40,063 bases of DNA from Alphaproteobacteria bacterium (GTDB lineage Bacteria; Pseudomonadota; Alphaproteobacteria; Micropepsales; Micropepsaceae): assembly GCA_019245415.1 (NCBI GenBank), contig JAFARO010000006.1, forward strand, positions 1 to 40,063, read 5' to 3'. Below the pieces are notes generated by a model. The model saw only the letters and a list, made by a program, of their open reading frames with translations, did no database searches and was not told the DNA's origin. Position numbers and translations under genes: made by a program. Below are positions 1 to 10,305 of the stretch, piece by piece; the stretch's first letter is position 1; each line of letters opens with the position of its first letter.

Positions 1-810
1 GGTAAACACCACTTCGAAATGCGAGGCGCCTTCCGAGAAGGAGACATTGACGGCGCGGGCATCGGCCTGGGGGCTGAAGCCATAAGTGATCATGCGCCGG
101 TCGGTGATGCGCCCCACCATGGCCTGCACCTCCGGATGATCGGTGCACAACACGGCGAAACCGTAGAACGGCACGTTTTCAACAAAGCGCTGGAAGGCGT
201 CGCGCATGTTCTCAAAGGTGCCGTAGAAATCCAGATGGTCGGGGTCTTCATTGGTCACCACCGCCACGGTGGCGGGCAGGCGCAGGAAGGTGCCGTCGGA
301 TTCATCGGCCTCCACCACCACCCATTCACCGGCGCCCAGCCGCGCATTGGTCCCATAGGCATTGATGATGCCGCCATTGACCACCGTGGGGTCTAGCCCG
401 CCGGCATCTAGGAGCGAGGCGACCAGCGTGGTAGTGGTGGTCTTGCCATTGGTGCCGGCGATAGCGATGCACGAGCGCAGGCGCATAATCTCCGCCAGCA
501 TCTCGGCACGGCGCACCAGCGGCAGAGCCAGGCGGCGGGCCTCGTCGAATTCCACATTGCCGGGCTTCACCGCAGACGAATACACGACCGCGTGGGCATC
601 TTTCAGGTTTTCGGCCCTGTGGCCTACCGCTACCTCAATTCCCATGGCGCGCAGGCGCTTTACATTGGCATTGTCGGCACTGTCGCTGCCCTGAACCTTG
701 TAGCCCAGGTTGTGCATGATCTCGGCAATGCCGCTCATGCCGATGCCGCCGATGCCGATGAAATGGATGGCGCCGATGTCGAGCGGTACGCGCGTGTGGA
801 CCGGTTTCAT
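1..810 (-). CDS. murC: UDP-N-acetylmuramate--L-alanine ligase (MurC), partial
   Basis: MurC adds L-alanine to UDP-N-acetylmuramic acid in the cytoplasm, the first step of peptidoglycan stem-peptide synthesis, using ATP. Only the first 270 residues are in the window; the C-terminal ligase domain runs off base 1. The glycine-rich UDP-binding turn GIGGIGMSG lies at about residues 19-27, and the Mur-ligase P-loop GTNGKTTTT has its lysine near residue 123. The stretch [12 protein letters not shown] is the usual central-domain region. The start is ATG at 810-808, overlapping the murG stop as ATGA, so the two are probably translationally coupled. It is the last dcw gene visible here; in relatives murB, ddl, ftsQ, ftsA and ftsZ usually follow. 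Confidence 0.97.
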   Translation of the reverse strand, partial: MKPVHTRVPLDIGAIHFIGIGGIGMSGIAEIMHNLGYKVQGSDSADNANVKRLRAMGIEVAVGHRAENLKDAHAVVYSSAVKPGNVEFDEARRLALPLVRRAEMLAEIMRLRSCIAIAGTNGKTTTTTLVASLLDAGGLDPTVVNGGIINAYGTNARLGAGEWVVVEADESDGTFLRLPATVAVVTNEDPDHLDFYGTFENMRDAFQRFVENVPFYGFAVLCTDHPEVQAMVGRITDRRMITYGFSPQADARAVNVSFSEGASHFEVVFT

Positions 811-1913
811 GCGGACCGCCTCGTACAGGATCTCGCGAGGTCTTCGGCGATGTCGGCGAGGCGCTCCACCGCGTCGAGCCTTGCCAGCGCATGCGCGTTC
901 GCCGCGCGGCGCGCAAGGCCGGCGCCGTCCGAAAAGGCGCGCTCGATCATGCCGGCGAGCTTTTCGGGCGTCAGGGTTCGTTGCGAGGCGCACCAACCGG
1001 CATCGGCATTGGCGAGAATTTCGGCATTGGGCGTCTGGTTGTCGTCCAGAGCATGGGGCAAAGGAATGAGGATCGCCGGCCGCCCGATGGCCATCAACTC
1101 GCTCACAGTCCCCGCGCCGGCACGCGCGATCACGAGTTGCGACCACGCAAGGCGCGCCGGCATGTCGTGATAGAAGCTCGCCAACTCCGCCTTCACTTGT
1201 GCGTCGGCATAGGCGGCGCGGACTTGTGCGATATCTTCCGGCCGGCACTGCTGAACGATGTCCAGTCGCGACCGCATCGCCGGCGGCAGCAACGCCACCG
1301 CGGCCGGTACCAATTCGCTCAGCGCGCGCGCGCCCTGACTGCCGCCGAAGACCAGCAAACGCAGCGGACCGCTTTGCACCGGCGGCTCATAGGAGCGCCC
1401 CGCGAGCGCGATCACTTCGGGCCGCAAGGGATTGCCGGTGAGTGCGATCTTTGAGCGGTCCTTGGGCGCAAAACGCGCGATTGGAAACGCCGCCGCCACC
1501 ACGCGGACCTTGTTCATCACGGCGCGGTTGGCCCGGCCGGTGACGGCATTCTGTTCGAGGACGGCGCTCGGGTAGCGCCCAAGCCAGGCGGCGATCATCA
1601 CCGGCAGGCTGGGATATCCTCCGAAACCGATCACGGCGCGCGCCTTCACGCGCATCAGCTTCGCCCGCGCCTGCAGGATGCCGGCGAGGATTTCGAACGG
1701 CGCGGCGAGCAGTCCCAGGACCGAGCGGTCGGAGAACGCGGCCGACGACACCGTCTCGACCGCCGCGCCCGGGAAGGCGGTTGTGTAATGGGAGCCGCGG
1801 CGGTCGGTCATCACCACGATGGTCTTTCCGCGGCGGACGAGTTCCGCCGCCAGCGCCTGGGCCGGAAAGAGATGGCCGCCGGTGCCGCCGGCGCTGAGCA
1901 CGATGGTAGTCAT
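807..1913 (-). CDS. murG: Undecaprenyldiphospho-muramoylpentapeptide beta-N-acetylglucosaminyltransferase (MurG)
   Basis: MurG transfers GlcNAc from UDP-GlcNAc to lipid I, giving lipid II at the inner face of the cytoplasmic membrane. The 368-residue product is of normal length. It shows the N-terminal glycine loop GGTGGH (residues 9-14), the EQNA segment near 120-123 and the second loop GGSQGA (190-195), typical of GT-B family 28 enzymes. The start is ATG at 1913-1911, sharing ATGA with the ftsW stop; its own stop shares ATGA with murC. A longer reading frame extends upstream, but that part is the shadow of ftsW. Confidence 0.97.
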   Translation of the reverse strand: MTTIVLSAGGTGGHLFPAQALAAELVRRGKTIVVMTDRRGSHYTTAFPGAAVETVSSAAFSDRSVLGLLAAPFEILAGILQARAKLMRVKARAVIGFGGYPSLPVMIAAWLGRYPSAVLEQNAVTGRANRAVMNKVRVVAAAFPIARFAPKDRSKIALTGNPLRPEVIALAGRSYEPPVQSGPLRLLVFGGSQGARALSELVPAAVALLPPAMRSRLDIVQQCRPEDIAQVRAAYADAQVKAELASFYHDMPARLAWSQLVIARAGAGTVSELMAIGRPAILIPLPHALDDNQTPNAEILANADAGWCASQRTLTPEKLAGMIERAFSDGAGLARRAANAHALARLDAVERLADIAEDLARSCTRRSA

Positions 1914-3064
1914 GTGCGCGCCGCCATGCTCTGGCCGAACCAAGACCGTTCGCGGCGCTCCAGCGTCGGCCGCTGACGCGTCACGGCGAGCGCGAAGCCC
2001 ATCGTCAGGGCGACCGCGAACAGCGATGAGCCGCCATAGGAGATGAACGGCAGCGTCATGCCCTTGGCGGGCAGAAGGCTCACCGCCACGCCCATGTTGA
2101 TGAACGCTTGCAAAGCCGTGACCATGGCGAGCCCCGCACCAGCCAACTGGGCGAACGGCTCGCGCGCATTGGCCGAGCGCAGCATGATGCGCACCGTCAG
2201 GATGCAGAACAGCAGCGCGACGACGCCGCAAAGCGCCAGTCCGAATTCCTCGCCGGCGACCGCATAGATATAGTCGGAATGCGCGTCGGGAATGCGATAC
2301 TTGATCGTGCCCGCGCCGGGTCCGACGCCGGTCAACCCGCCATGGGCGAAAGCCTTGAGCGCCAACCCCGCCTGATAGCCCGTCTCTTTCGAACTCAGGA
2401 ATTGCTCGATGCGGTGGCGCACATGCGGGAACAGCGCATAGGCGATGCCGCCCAGCGCCAATCCGGCGCCGCCCAGAGCCCCCATCCAATAAAGCGAGAT
2501 GCCGGTAAAGAAGAGCAGCGCGCCCCACAAGGCGAGCAGCAGCGCCGTTTGGCCGACATCGGGCTGCAACATCAAAACGACGAGCGCCGGCACGATCATG
2601 ATCAGGGTGATCATCGGCTTGGGGAGCACCATGGACGTTCTGTCAGCCAGGATCGCCGCGCCCAGTACCGCGAATCCGGGCTTGAGGAACTCGGAAGGCT
2701 GCACCGTCATCCAGCCCAGATCGATCCAGCGCTTGGCGCCCAGGACTTCGCTGCCGGCGAAAAGCACGAAGAACGAGCCGATCAGGCCGAGCCCGAACGT
2801 CACCGCGGCGACGATCTTGAGCTGGTGCAGCGAGAGCAGCGAGGCGACGCCCAGAATCATCGCCGCGATGCCCGCAAACGCAACCTGCTTGACCGCGTAA
2901 CGGAAGTCGCCGGGCGTCAAGGGACCGCCGGTCGCGGCGGGGCTGGCGGCAAAGGCCAGCATCAGTCCGATCGCGATCAGCGCCAGCATGGCAAGCAGCG
3001 CGACGCGATCTACCGTCCACCACCATGCGGAGAAGCTCGAACGGTCGGTGCGCGACAGGCTCAC
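1910..3064 (-). CDS. ftsW: Septal peptidoglycan glycosyltransferase FtsW
   Basis: FtsW is the SEDS-family polymerase that links lipid II into glycan strands at the division septum, working with the class B PBP FtsI. The 384-residue product is a multi-pass membrane protein with about ten hydrophobic segments. It has the SEDS signature KRWIDLG (111-117), the HSD segment containing the aspartate (about D264) equivalent to the essential one of FtsW/RodA, and PFISYGGSS (339-347). The chosen start is GTG at 3064-3062, which overlaps the murD stop as GTGA; the next in-frame ATG lies within the first transmembrane segment. It sits between murD and murG, its usual place. Confidence 0.95.
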   Translation of the reverse strand: MSLSRTDRSSFSAWWWTVDRVALLAMLALIAIGLMLAFAASPAATGGPLTPGDFRYAVKQVAFAGIAAMILGVASLLSLHQLKIVAAVTFGLGLIGSFFVLFAGSEVLGAKRWIDLGWMTVQPSEFLKPGFAVLGAAILADRTSMVLPKPMITLIMIVPALVVLMLQPDVGQTALLLALWGALLFFTGISLYWMGALGGAGLALGGIAYALFPHVRHRIEQFLSSKETGYQAGLALKAFAHGGLTGVGPGAGTIKYRIPDAHSDYIYAVAGEEFGLALCGVVALLFCILTVRIMLRSANAREPFAQLAGAGLAMVTALQAFINMGVAVSLLPAKGMTLPFISYGGSSLFAVALTMGFALAVTRQRPTLERRERSWFGQSMAART

Positions 3065-4440
3065 GAGGCCTCCTTCATCGCAAGCCTTGCGACGGCAGCA
3101 CGGAACGCGTCGCCGCGCTGCTCGAAGTCGTTGAACTGATCGAAGGAGGCGCAGGCCGGCGACAGGAGCACGACGGGCGATCCGGCCTCGCTGCGCGCGG
3201 CATCGGCGAGCGCCTGCGCCACCGCGGTCTCCAGCGTGCCCGACATCTCGAACGGGACCTGTCCCTCCAGCGTTCGCGAAAAATCGGATGCGGCCTCGCC
3301 GATCAGATAGGCTTTGCGGATACGCGGCCAAAGGCGTCTCAGGGATTCGATGCCGCCTTGCTTGGCGCGCCCCCCCGCGATCCAGAAAATGTCGTCAAAG
3401 CAGAGAAGCGCGCGCTCCGCAGCATCGGCATTGGTCGCTTTCGAGTCGTTGACGAATCGCACCTTGCCGATGCGACCCACGTCTTCGATGCGGTGCGCCA
3501 GCCCGGGAAAGTCCAGCAAGGCGCCAGCCAGCGCGCGCCCGTCGCGGGCCCAAGGCTTCGCCGCCGCATAGGCCAGTGCCGCATTCTGCCAATTGTGCGC
3601 ACCGCGAAGGTGCGCGGCATCGTTGAGGTCGCAGATCCGGTCGGCGCGCCCGCCTTGGCTGTCATGCAGCACGCCGTCGAGCACGAAGACGCCGCGGCCC
3701 AGCACCTTGCCGACGGAGACGGGAACCGCGCTCTTTCCCGCTGCCGACAGCCGGGTGAACAGCTCCGCGCTGCGCGAATCGTCGATGCCGATCGCAGCGG
3801 TGACGGACTGTTCGATCAAGCGCCCTTTCAATGTGGCATAGGCGTCGAGCGAGCCGTGGCGCTCGATGTGATCGGGCGTGATATTGGTCAGCACGCCCAT
3901 CGCGGGCTTCAGACCGGGTGAAAGATCGATCTGATAGGAGGAAACCTCCAGCACATAGACCGTCCGCGCCGCGGGCGGCGCCAGTTCGAGCGCGGGCTTG
4001 CCGATGTTACCGCCGATCTCGGCTTTGTGGCCGAGAGCCTCGAGGACATGGCCGATCAGCGCCGTTGTTGTCGATTTGCCGTTGGTTCCGGTGACGGCGA
4101 TCACGGGCGCGTGGGCGCCGATCTCGCGAGCGAACAACTCCATATCACCGAAGACGGGCACCTTGGCGGCGGCTGCGCGCGCCACCACCGCGTGCGGCGC
4201 AGGATGGGTGAGCGGCACGCCGGGACTAAGCACCAATGCCTTGATCCGCTCCCAGGGCCATTCGCTGAACGAAGCGACATGCGCGCCCGCAGCTTCGGCG
4301 GCGGCGAAGGCGCTTTCCTTGTCGTCTCCCGCATAGACCCGCGCGCCGCCATCCTTCAGCGCACGGATCGCGGCCAGCCCGGAGCGTGCCAGCCCGAACA
4401 CCGCGACGTCCTGATGCGCGAAGGAGCGGACCGCGATCAT
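3061..4440 (-). CDS. murD: UDP-N-acetylmuramoylalanine--D-glutamate ligase (MurD)
   Basis: MurD adds D-glutamate to UDP-MurNAc-L-Ala in the cytoplasm. The product has 459 residues. The N-terminal dinucleotide-like fold carries VFGLARSG (residues 14-21) in place of the more usual VxGxGxSG. The P-loop VTGTNGKSTTT has its lysine at about 122. The central domain holds NITPDHIERHGS, and the C-terminal part has NDSKATN followed by the WIAGG segment, all characteristic of MurD. The start is ATG at 4440, two bases after the mraY stop. A nearby amino-acid racemase (13033-13731) could in principle bear on D-glutamate supply, but that is inference. Confidence 0.97.
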   Translation of the reverse strand: MIAVRSFAHQDVAVFGLARSGLAAIRALKDGGARVYAGDDKESAFAAAEAAGAHVASFSEWPWERIKALVLSPGVPLTHPAPHAVVARAAAAKVPVFGDMELFAREIGAHAPVIAVTGTNGKSTTTALIGHVLEALGHKAEIGGNIGKPALELAPPAARTVYVLEVSSYQIDLSPGLKPAMGVLTNITPDHIERHGSLDAYATLKGRLIEQSVTAAIGIDDSRSAELFTRLSAAGKSAVPVSVGKVLGRGVFVLDGVLHDSQGGRADRICDLNDAAHLRGAHNWQNAALAYAAAKPWARDGRALAGALLDFPGLAHRIEDVGRIGKVRFVNDSKATNADAAERALLCFDDIFWIAGGRAKQGGIESLRRLWPRIRKAYLIGEAASDFSRTLEGQVPFEMSGTLETAVAQALADAARSEAGSPVVLLSPACASFDQFNDFEQRGDAFRAAVARLAMKEAS

Positions 4441-4442
4441 CC

Positions 4443-5534
4443 CTACCTCAGCTTCAAGGTGGAAAGGCCGACCAGCGCGAGCACCACCGCGACGATCCAG
4501 AAGCGGATGACGATGGTGGGCTCCTTCCAGCCGAGCTGCTCGAAGTGATGGTGGATTGGCGCCATCCTGAAGACGCGTCGGCCGGTGAGCTTGAAGGAGA
4601 GCACCTGTACGATCACCGACACGGTCTCGAGCACGAAGAGGCCGCCCACGATCGCAAGCACGATCTCGTGCTTGACGGCGACCGCCACCGCGCCAAGCGC
4701 CCCGCCCAGGGGGAGCGAGCCCGTGTCGCCCATGAAGACCATCGCCGGCGGCGCATTGTACCAGAGAAAGCCCAGGCCGGCGCCGACCAGCGCCGCGAGG
4801 AACACGGTCAGCTCGCCGGTACCGGCGATGTAGTGCAGCTCGAGATAGTTGGCGAACTTCACATTGCCGACGAGATACGCGATCAAAAGGAAGGTTGCCG
4901 CCGCGATCATCACCGGCACGATCGCAAGTCCGTCGAGTCCGTCGGTGAAGTTGACCGCATTGGCCGCGCCAGCGATGACGATGCCGCCGATGACGATGAA
5001 GAATAAGCCGAAAGGAACGAGCATGCTCTTGAAGAAGGGGACGGCGAGCATGTTTTGGAGCTCCGGCGTTTCCTGGCGCATCAGCAGCCAGGTCGCGATG
5101 AACGCCACACCGAACTCGATGCCGAGCCTGAGCCAGCCATTCACCCCACCGCTCGAGCGGCGGGTGATCTTCAGATAATCGTCGGCGAAGCCCAGCAGAC
5201 CGTAGCTCAAGGTCACCAGCAGCACGATCCAGACATAGATGTCGGCCAGGTCGGCCCAGAACAGCGTCGAGACCACCGCCGGCAGGAGGATCAGCATGCC
5301 GCCCATGGTGGGCGTGCCCTGCTTTTCCAGGATGTGGCGTTGCGGGCCGTCGCTGCGGATCGGCTGTCCCTTGCCCTGACGCAATTTGAGCCAGGCGATC
5401 AGCCGCGGCCCGATGACAAAAGCGACCAGCAGCGAGGTGAGCACCGCGCCGCCGCCCCGGAAGGACAGGTACTTGAACAGACGCAGGAACGCGTACTGAT
5501 CCGCATGCGGCAGAAGCGAGAGGAACTGGAACAT
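4443..5534 (-). CDS. mraY: Phospho-N-acetylmuramoyl-pentapeptide transferase (MraY)
   Basis: MraY moves phospho-MurNAc-pentapeptide from UDP onto undecaprenyl phosphate, making lipid I in the inner membrane. The 363-residue protein has about ten transmembrane segments. All expected cytoplasmic-loop motifs are present: GTPTMGG (73-79), the aspartate pair DDY (118-120) needed for catalysis, [10 protein letters not shown] (195-204), GDTGS (269-273) and the triple histidine IHHHFE (327-332). The ATG at 5534 directly abuts the murF stop codon (TAG at 5537-5535), so the junction has no intergenic base. Confidence 0.97.
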   Translation of the reverse strand: MFQFLSLLPHADQYAFLRLFKYLSFRGGGAVLTSLLVAFVIGPRLIAWLKLRQGKGQPIRSDGPQRHILEKQGTPTMGGMLILLPAVVSTLFWADLADIYVWIVLLVTLSYGLLGFADDYLKITRRSSGGVNGWLRLGIEFGVAFIATWLLMRQETPELQNMLAVPFFKSMLVPFGLFFIVIGGIVIAGAANAVNFTDGLDGLAIVPVMIAAATFLLIAYLVGNVKFANYLELHYIAGTGELTVFLAALVGAGLGFLWYNAPPAMVFMGDTGSLPLGGALGAVAVAVKHEIVLAIVGGLFVLETVSVIVQVLSFKLTGRRVFRMAPIHHHFEQLGWKEPTIVIRFWIVAVVLALVGLSTLKLR

Positions 5535-6890
5535 CTAGCCCCTCACCTTCAGCGCGTCGATCGCGGCGGAGAGCTTCATGCCGTTCGAGCCTTTCACCAG
5601 AACCACGTCGCCGTCGCGCAATTCGCGCATCAAGAGGGGAATCAACTCGCCTGCGCTCAGCGCATGGCCGCCCCGGCGCGACGCGGGAAGCTTGTCCCAG
5701 AGCGCGCGCATGTTCGGTCCGCAGAGAAACACGAGGTCGGCGCGCGCGGCCTCGATCGGAGCGGCAAGGCTTGCGTGGTGGGAAGCCGCATCCGCGCCCA
5801 TCTCCAGCATGTCGCCCAGGACGGCGATGCGCCGTCCCTTGGCCTCGCCGAGCAATGCGAGCGCCGCCGCCATCGAGGCGGGATTGGCATTGTAGCTTTC
5901 GTCGATGACCTCGATTCCGCCGGCGCTGAAGCGCGCGCCGCGTCCCTTGAGGGGACCGAAGGATTTGAGCGCCGCCGCCGCGTTGAGGACATCTCCCTCC
6001 AGAACCGCGACCGCGAGCAGGGCCGCAAGCGCATTGACAGCGATGTGGCGCCCAGGTGCGCCCAGAACGAACTCGACCGGCGTGCCAAAAACCTCCGCGC
6101 CGATCCGCGCGCCCGCGTCGATCGCGTCATAAGATGACAAGCGGGCGTCGCAATCGGGTCCTGATCCAAAGCGTAAGACGCGGCCCGCATGAATCTGCCG
6201 CGCGCGTTGCGCCAAGCGCTCGCCATACGGACTGTCGGCTGGGATGAGCGCAGCGCCGCCGGCCTCGAGGCCTTCGAAGATTTCCGATTTCGCGTCGGCG
6301 ATGGCTTCGCAGCTGCCGAAGAACGCAAGATGCGCGGGCGCGATGGTCGTCACCAGGGCAACCTGCGGCCGCACCATGCCGACAAGCGCTCGGATCTCGC
6401 CGAAGTGGTTCATGCCGATCTCGAGGACCGCGTAGCGCGCCTCGGCCGGCATCGAGGCGAGGCTCAAAGGCACGCCCCAGTGGTTGTTGAAGGAGGCGGC
6501 CGAACAATGCGTGCTGCCGAGGGCGCCCAGCGCGATGCGCAGGATTTCCTTGGTCGTCGTCTTGCCGGCGCTGCCGGTGACGGCGACGATTTTCGCGTTC
6601 GAGCGCACCCGCGCCGCGCGCGCGAGATCTTCGAGCCCCCTCAGCGTGTTGGCCACCGTCAGCAGCGGACCATTGCTCTCCAGCATTCGCGAAACCATTG
6701 CGGCAGAGGCGCCCGCAGCAAAGGCCGCCGGCACGAAATCATGACCGTCGCGGGCGTCCTTGAGCGCCACGAACAGATCGCCGCGCACCAAGGTGCGGGT
6801 GTCGATGGAAATCCCGCTCGCGCCGAAAGCCGCGCTGGCATGGCCCAGCGTCGCGGCCTGCGCATCGGCGCTGGTCCAGAGCGCGCTCAT
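5535..6890 (-). CDS. murF: UDP-N-acetylmuramoyl-tripeptide--D-alanyl-D-alanine ligase (MurF)
   Basis: MurF joins D-Ala-D-Ala to UDP-MurNAc-tripeptide, completing the pentapeptide precursor. With the start at ATG 6890-6888 the product is 451 residues. The P-loop VTGSAGKTTTKE (lysine near 110) and the MurF-specific segment DESYNANPASM identify it. The N-terminal domain contains SIDTRTL, typical for binding the UDP-precursor. An upstream extension of four codons (beginning MECR) is possible. I prefer the 6890 start because it overlaps the murE stop as ATGA, like most junctions in this operon. Confidence 0.96.
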   Translation of the reverse strand: MSALWTSADAQAATLGHASAAFGASGISIDTRTLVRGDLFVALKDARDGHDFVPAAFAAGASAAMVSRMLESNGPLLTVANTLRGLEDLARAARVRSNAKIVAVTGSAGKTTTKEILRIALGALGSTHCSAASFNNHWGVPLSLASMPAEARYAVLEIGMNHFGEIRALVGMVRPQVALVTTIAPAHLAFFGSCEAIADAKSEIFEGLEAGGAALIPADSPYGERLAQRARQIHAGRVLRFGSGPDCDARLSSYDAIDAGARIGAEVFGTPVEFVLGAPGRHIAVNALAALLAVAVLEGDVLNAAAALKSFGPLKGRGARFSAGGIEVIDESYNANPASMAAALALLGEAKGRRIAVLGDMLEMGADAASHHASLAAPIEAARADLVFLCGPNMRALWDKLPASRRGGHALSAGELIPLLMRELRDGDVVLVKGSNGMKLSAAIDALKVRG

Positions 6891-8350
6891 GCGGCACTCC
6901 ATGCGACCGCTTCGGCGCGATCGGAGAAAGGCCGAGTCTCGTTGCCGATGGTCTGTCCGCTCTCGTGTCCCTTGCCCGCAATAACCAGCACGTCATTGGC
7001 GTCCAGACCGTCGATGCTGGCGCGGATCGCGTCGCGCCTCGAGCCGATCTCCCGCGCGTGCGGACAGCCGGCCAAGATCGCACGCCGAATGGCTGCCGGG
7101 TCCTCGCTGCGCGGATTGTCGTCGGTCACGATGATCCGGTCGGCAAGGCGCGCGGCAACCGCGCCCATCATCGGCCGCTTGCCGGCATCGCGATCGCCGC
7201 CGCAACCGAAGACGACATGCAGCCTGCCTTCCGTATGCGGACGGATGGCGGTCAAGACCGTCTCCAACGCATCGGGCGTATGGGCGTAGTCGACATAGAC
7301 CGTGCCGCCGGACGCCGCTTTCGCGACGCGTTCCAGGCGGCCCGGCGCGCCTTTCAACGACGGCAATGCCGCGAATACGCGGCGCGGCTCCGCACCCAGG
7401 CCGATGGCGAGACCCGCCGCGACCAGCGCGTTCGAGGCCTGGAAGTTGCCGACCAGCGGGAGATCGATGGCGTAGCCGCGACCCTTGTGAGCCACGGACA
7501 GCCGCTGCCCCTCCTGATGCGGCACAGCCTCGAGCAGCGCGATGTCGCTGCCCGCATAACCCACGCGGACAATCTCGAGACCCCGCGCGCGCGCGGCGTC
7601 CAGGAAACGTCCGGAGTGCTCGGCCGCGACATTGATCACCGCGACACCGCCCTCGCGGACGATCTCCTGGAACAGGCGGAGCTTTGCAGCGAGGTAGTTC
7701 TCGAAGCTCGAATGGTAATCCAGATGGTCGCGGGTGATATTGGTGAACGCGACCGCAGACACCGCGACGCCGTCCAGACGGTGCTGGTCCAGGCCATGGC
7801 TCGAGGCCTCGATGGCCAGGTGCTCGATGCCTTGCCGCTTCAGCTCGGCCAGCATCTCATGCAGCACGATCGGATCGGGCGTGGTCTGCGCAAGCGGCAC
7901 CTCGCCGTTGGCCGTCACCAAGCCGACGGTGCCCATGCTGGCGGCGGCGTGGCCGAGCGCCTGCCAGATCTGCCGCAGGAAGACCGCGACCGAAGTCTTG
8001 CCGTTGGTTCCCGTCACGGCGGCGACTGTCTTGGGCTGGGCCCCGAAGAAGGCCGCGGCCTGCTTCGCCAGGGCGGCGCGCGGATTGTCTGCCGCGATGA
8101 AGCGCACGCCCAGCGCTTCCGCCTCTGCCTGAAGTTCCGGTCTTCCAAGGACGGCCACCGCACCGCGCGCCGCCGCATCGGCGAGGAAGCTCGCGCCGTC
8201 GCGGCGGCTGCCCGCGAGCGCGGCGAAGAGATAGCCTGGCCTGACCGCGCGGCTGTCGCTCGCGATGCCGGAGAACTCCTTGGACGCCTTCATGGCGTTC
8301 TGATCCACCACCTTCAACGCCAACAGGCTGGCGCGCGATTGTGTTGCCAT
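6887..8350 (-). CDS. murE: UDP-N-acetylmuramoyl-L-alanyl-D-glutamate--2,6-diaminopimelate ligase (MurE)
   Basis: MurE adds the third stem residue. The substrate-selecting motif DNPR at about residues 411-414, followed by SEDP, is the form found in meso-diaminopimelate-specific enzymes (lysine-specific MurE differs here), so DAP-type peptidoglycan is predicted. The P-loop VTGTNGKTS has its lysine near 118, and SDSR near residue 31 matches the N-terminal UDP-binding domain. Length is 487 residues. The ATG at 8350-8348 overlaps the last base of the ftsI stop (TAATG arrangement). Confidence 0.97.
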   Translation of the reverse strand: MATQSRASLLALKVVDQNAMKASKEFSGIASDSRAVRPGYLFAALAGSRRDGASFLADAAARGAVAVLGRPELQAEAEALGVRFIAADNPRAALAKQAAAFFGAQPKTVAAVTGTNGKTSVAVFLRQIWQALGHAAASMGTVGLVTANGEVPLAQTTPDPIVLHEMLAELKRQGIEHLAIEASSHGLDQHRLDGVAVSAVAFTNITRDHLDYHSSFENYLAAKLRLFQEIVREGGVAVINVAAEHSGRFLDAARARGLEIVRVGYAGSDIALLEAVPHQEGQRLSVAHKGRGYAIDLPLVGNFQASNALVAAGLAIGLGAEPRRVFAALPSLKGAPGRLERVAKAASGGTVYVDYAHTPDALETVLTAIRPHTEGRLHVVFGCGGDRDAGKRPMMGAVAARLADRIIVTDDNPRSEDPAAIRRAILAGCPHAREIGSRRDAIRASIDGLDANDVLVIAGKGHESGQTIGNETRPFSDRAEAVAWSAA

Positions 8351-9963
8351 TATGGGCCGCCTGTCGCAACGACGATCGGCGTGGCGAGCTTGGGCACGTC
8401 GAGGATCGGCGCGATGCGTGCGATCACCCGGCCCGCAAGAGGAGCCGCCGTATAGCCGGCCAGCGCAAAGCCGAATGTCTCCCTCGTGCCATGCGGCTCG
8501 TCCAGCACAACGAAGACCAGATAGCGCGGATCGTGCACCGGGAACACCGCGCAAAACGAGGTTACCAGCTTGTGCTCGTAGCCGCGGCCGTGCTCGCGCG
8601 CCTTCTGTGCCGAGCCGGTCTTGCCGCCGACGTCGTAGCCGGGCACATCCGCCTTCTTGCCGGTGCCGTTGGTGACCACATAGCGCAGAAGCTCGCGCAT
8701 CTTCAGGCTGGTCTCCGGCTTGATCAGCTGTTCGCCCCGGCTGTCGTCAGGGTGCTTGAAGAAGGTCGGCACGATCCGGCGTCCGCCGTTGACCACCGAG
8801 GCCGCCGCGGCGGCAAAGGCCAGCGGACTGACGGAGATGCCATGGCCGAAGCTGACCGTGGCGGTCTCGACCTCGCCCCAATGGCTGGGAAATTGCGGCC
8901 GCCGCGCCTCCGGAAGCTCGGTGTGGAGCGCATGGAGCAGTCCCATCCGATCGAGAAATTCGCGCTGGCGGGCCGGACCGGAACGCAGCGCAATCTGCGT
9001 CGTGCCGATATTCGAGGACAACGCCAGGATGTCGCGCGCGGCCAGAGTGGCGGGCATATGCTCCGCCTCGTGAATGGTGAAGCGGCCGATCGGGAAGCCG
9101 TTGCCGATGCGAAAGACTTCGTCCGGCCGCATCGTCCGGTCTTCGGTAGCGAGCGTGAACGAGAAGATCTTGAACACCGAGCCGAGCTCGTAGACGTCCT
9201 GGCCCATGATGTCGCGCGTGCTGTCGCCGGACGACAGGGCGCGGGCATTCGGATCGAAGCCGGGCGAGGACACCAAGGCCAGGATTTCACCCGTGCGCAC
9301 GTCCAGCACCAAGCCGCCCGCCTGCTTGGCCCCGAACTCGGCGCGGCTGGCCTCCACCTCATGGGCGAGGATGTATTGCACCCGCATGTCGAGGGCGAGC
9401 GCGACGCTTTCGCCGGCGGGCGCGTCGCTCAACTTGTTGTCCAGGCCGAGCTCGAGCCCCGAAAGCCCGACCAGCGTGCCGTCGTCGTCGAGCCCGGTCA
9501 CCCCCAAGACCTGCGCCGTCGTCCGGCCTTGCGGATAATAGCGACGGAAGCCGGGCTGGAATTCGAGACCTGGAAGACCGGCGCGCATGACGCGCTCCTG
9601 GGCATCGGGGGTCAGGCCGCGGGCGACGAAGACATAGGGTTTGTTTTCGTCGAAGAATTTTTCGAGCCGCCCCGCATCGGCGCCGGTGGCTGCGGCGAGC
9701 GCGCCTGCCGCCGCATGCTTGTCGTCGAAGGCGTGAGGCTTTGCGTAGAGATCCTCGACCGGAATGTCGCGCGCCAGCAGGGATCCGTTGCGATCCACGA
9801 GATCCGCGCGTGGCTGGCTCGCGAAGACCGCGCCATGCTTTTGCTCCGGCGCGTGAAACAGCGCCACATCGACCAGGCGCACTCCCACCAGGGCGAAGGC
9901 CGCGACCGAGATCAGCGCGCCGACGAGAATTCGCCCTTGCAGGATCGTGGGGGCGTCGATCAT
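8350..9963 (-). CDS. ftsI: Septal class B penicillin-binding protein FtsI (PBP3), peptidoglycan D,D-transpeptidase
   Basis: FtsI crosslinks new peptidoglycan at the septum in the periplasm and is a beta-lactam target. The 537-residue product begins with one N-terminal membrane anchor (about residues 11-35), then a pedestal domain and a transpeptidase domain. The three active-site motifs are intact: SVFK (serine near 262), SSN (316-318) and KTG (448-450). The start chosen is ATG at 9963, one base after the ftsL stop. Longer in-frame extensions read back through ftsL and are not credible. Confidence 0.96.
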   Translation of the reverse strand: MIDAPTILQGRILVGALISVAAFALVGVRLVDVALFHAPEQKHGAVFASQPRADLVDRNGSLLARDIPVEDLYAKPHAFDDKHAAAGALAAATGADAGRLEKFFDENKPYVFVARGLTPDAQERVMRAGLPGLEFQPGFRRYYPQGRTTAQVLGVTGLDDDGTLVGLSGLELGLDNKLSDAPAGESVALALDMRVQYILAHEVEASRAEFGAKQAGGLVLDVRTGEILALVSSPGFDPNARALSSGDSTRDIMGQDVYELGSVFKIFSFTLATEDRTMRPDEVFRIGNGFPIGRFTIHEAEHMPATLAARDILALSSNIGTTQIALRSGPARQREFLDRMGLLHALHTELPEARRPQFPSHWGEVETATVSFGHGISVSPLAFAAAAASVVNGGRRIVPTFFKHPDDSRGEQLIKPETSLKMRELLRYVVTNGTGKKADVPGYDVGGKTGSAQKAREHGRGYEHKLVTSFCAVFPVHDPRYLVFVVLDEPHGTRETFGFALAGYTAAPLAGRVIARIAPILDVPKLATPIVVATGGP

Positions 9964-9964
9964 C

Positions 9965-10303
9965 TCACTGGGCCGGCGCCTCGGCATTGGCATTGCGGAC
10001 CGGTGACGAACTGAGCGGCGACTCGTCGCCGTTTCTTGGAAGCTCTTGAACCGAAGCAAGCTGGGCGCTCGAGCGGTTGTCGAGAGCGAGCTTGCTTTGG
10101 GCGAGCGTGGCGATGCGTTCCGGATTGGCGACATGCTCCCATTCGGTTTGCAGCACGCTGATGCGTTCCTGCTCATGGGCGATGTCGCGAGACGCCTGCG
10201 TCAGGGCCACATGCGCCAGGCGCGTGCGCTCCGAGACATCGTAGAGCGCCAGGATCGAAAGCCCCATCGCGGCGACGAAGGCGAAATTGAGAATACGGAC
10301 CAT
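9965..10303 (-). CDS. ftsL: Cell division protein FtsL
   Basis: FtsL is a small bitopic protein that, with FtsB and FtsQ, activates FtsWI at the septum. The product (112 residues from ATG 10303; 114 if TTG at 10309 is used) has one N-terminal transmembrane segment (about residues 5-20). A heptad-like region EQERISVLQTEWEHVANPERI follows in two adjoining parts, ending in the NPERI..LA signature of alphaproteobacterial FtsL. The tail is Ser/Asn/Ala-rich. The TTG would share TTGA with the rsmH stop, so either start is possible. Identification rests on position between rsmH and ftsI plus this architecture. Confidence 0.88.
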   Translation of the reverse strand: MVRILNFAFVAAMGLSILALYDVSERTRLAHVALTQASRDIAHEQERISVLQTEWEHVANPERIATLAQSKLALDNRSSAQLASVQELPRNGDESPLSSSPVRNANAEAPAQ

Positions 10304-10305
10304 GG

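Noticed and set aside
2108..3139. Long plus-strand frame of 343 codons opposite ftsW
   Set aside because: It is an antisense shadow in GC-rich coding DNA: hydrophilic, rich in Arg/Gln/Asp, with no domain. The opposite strand encodes an intact FtsW.
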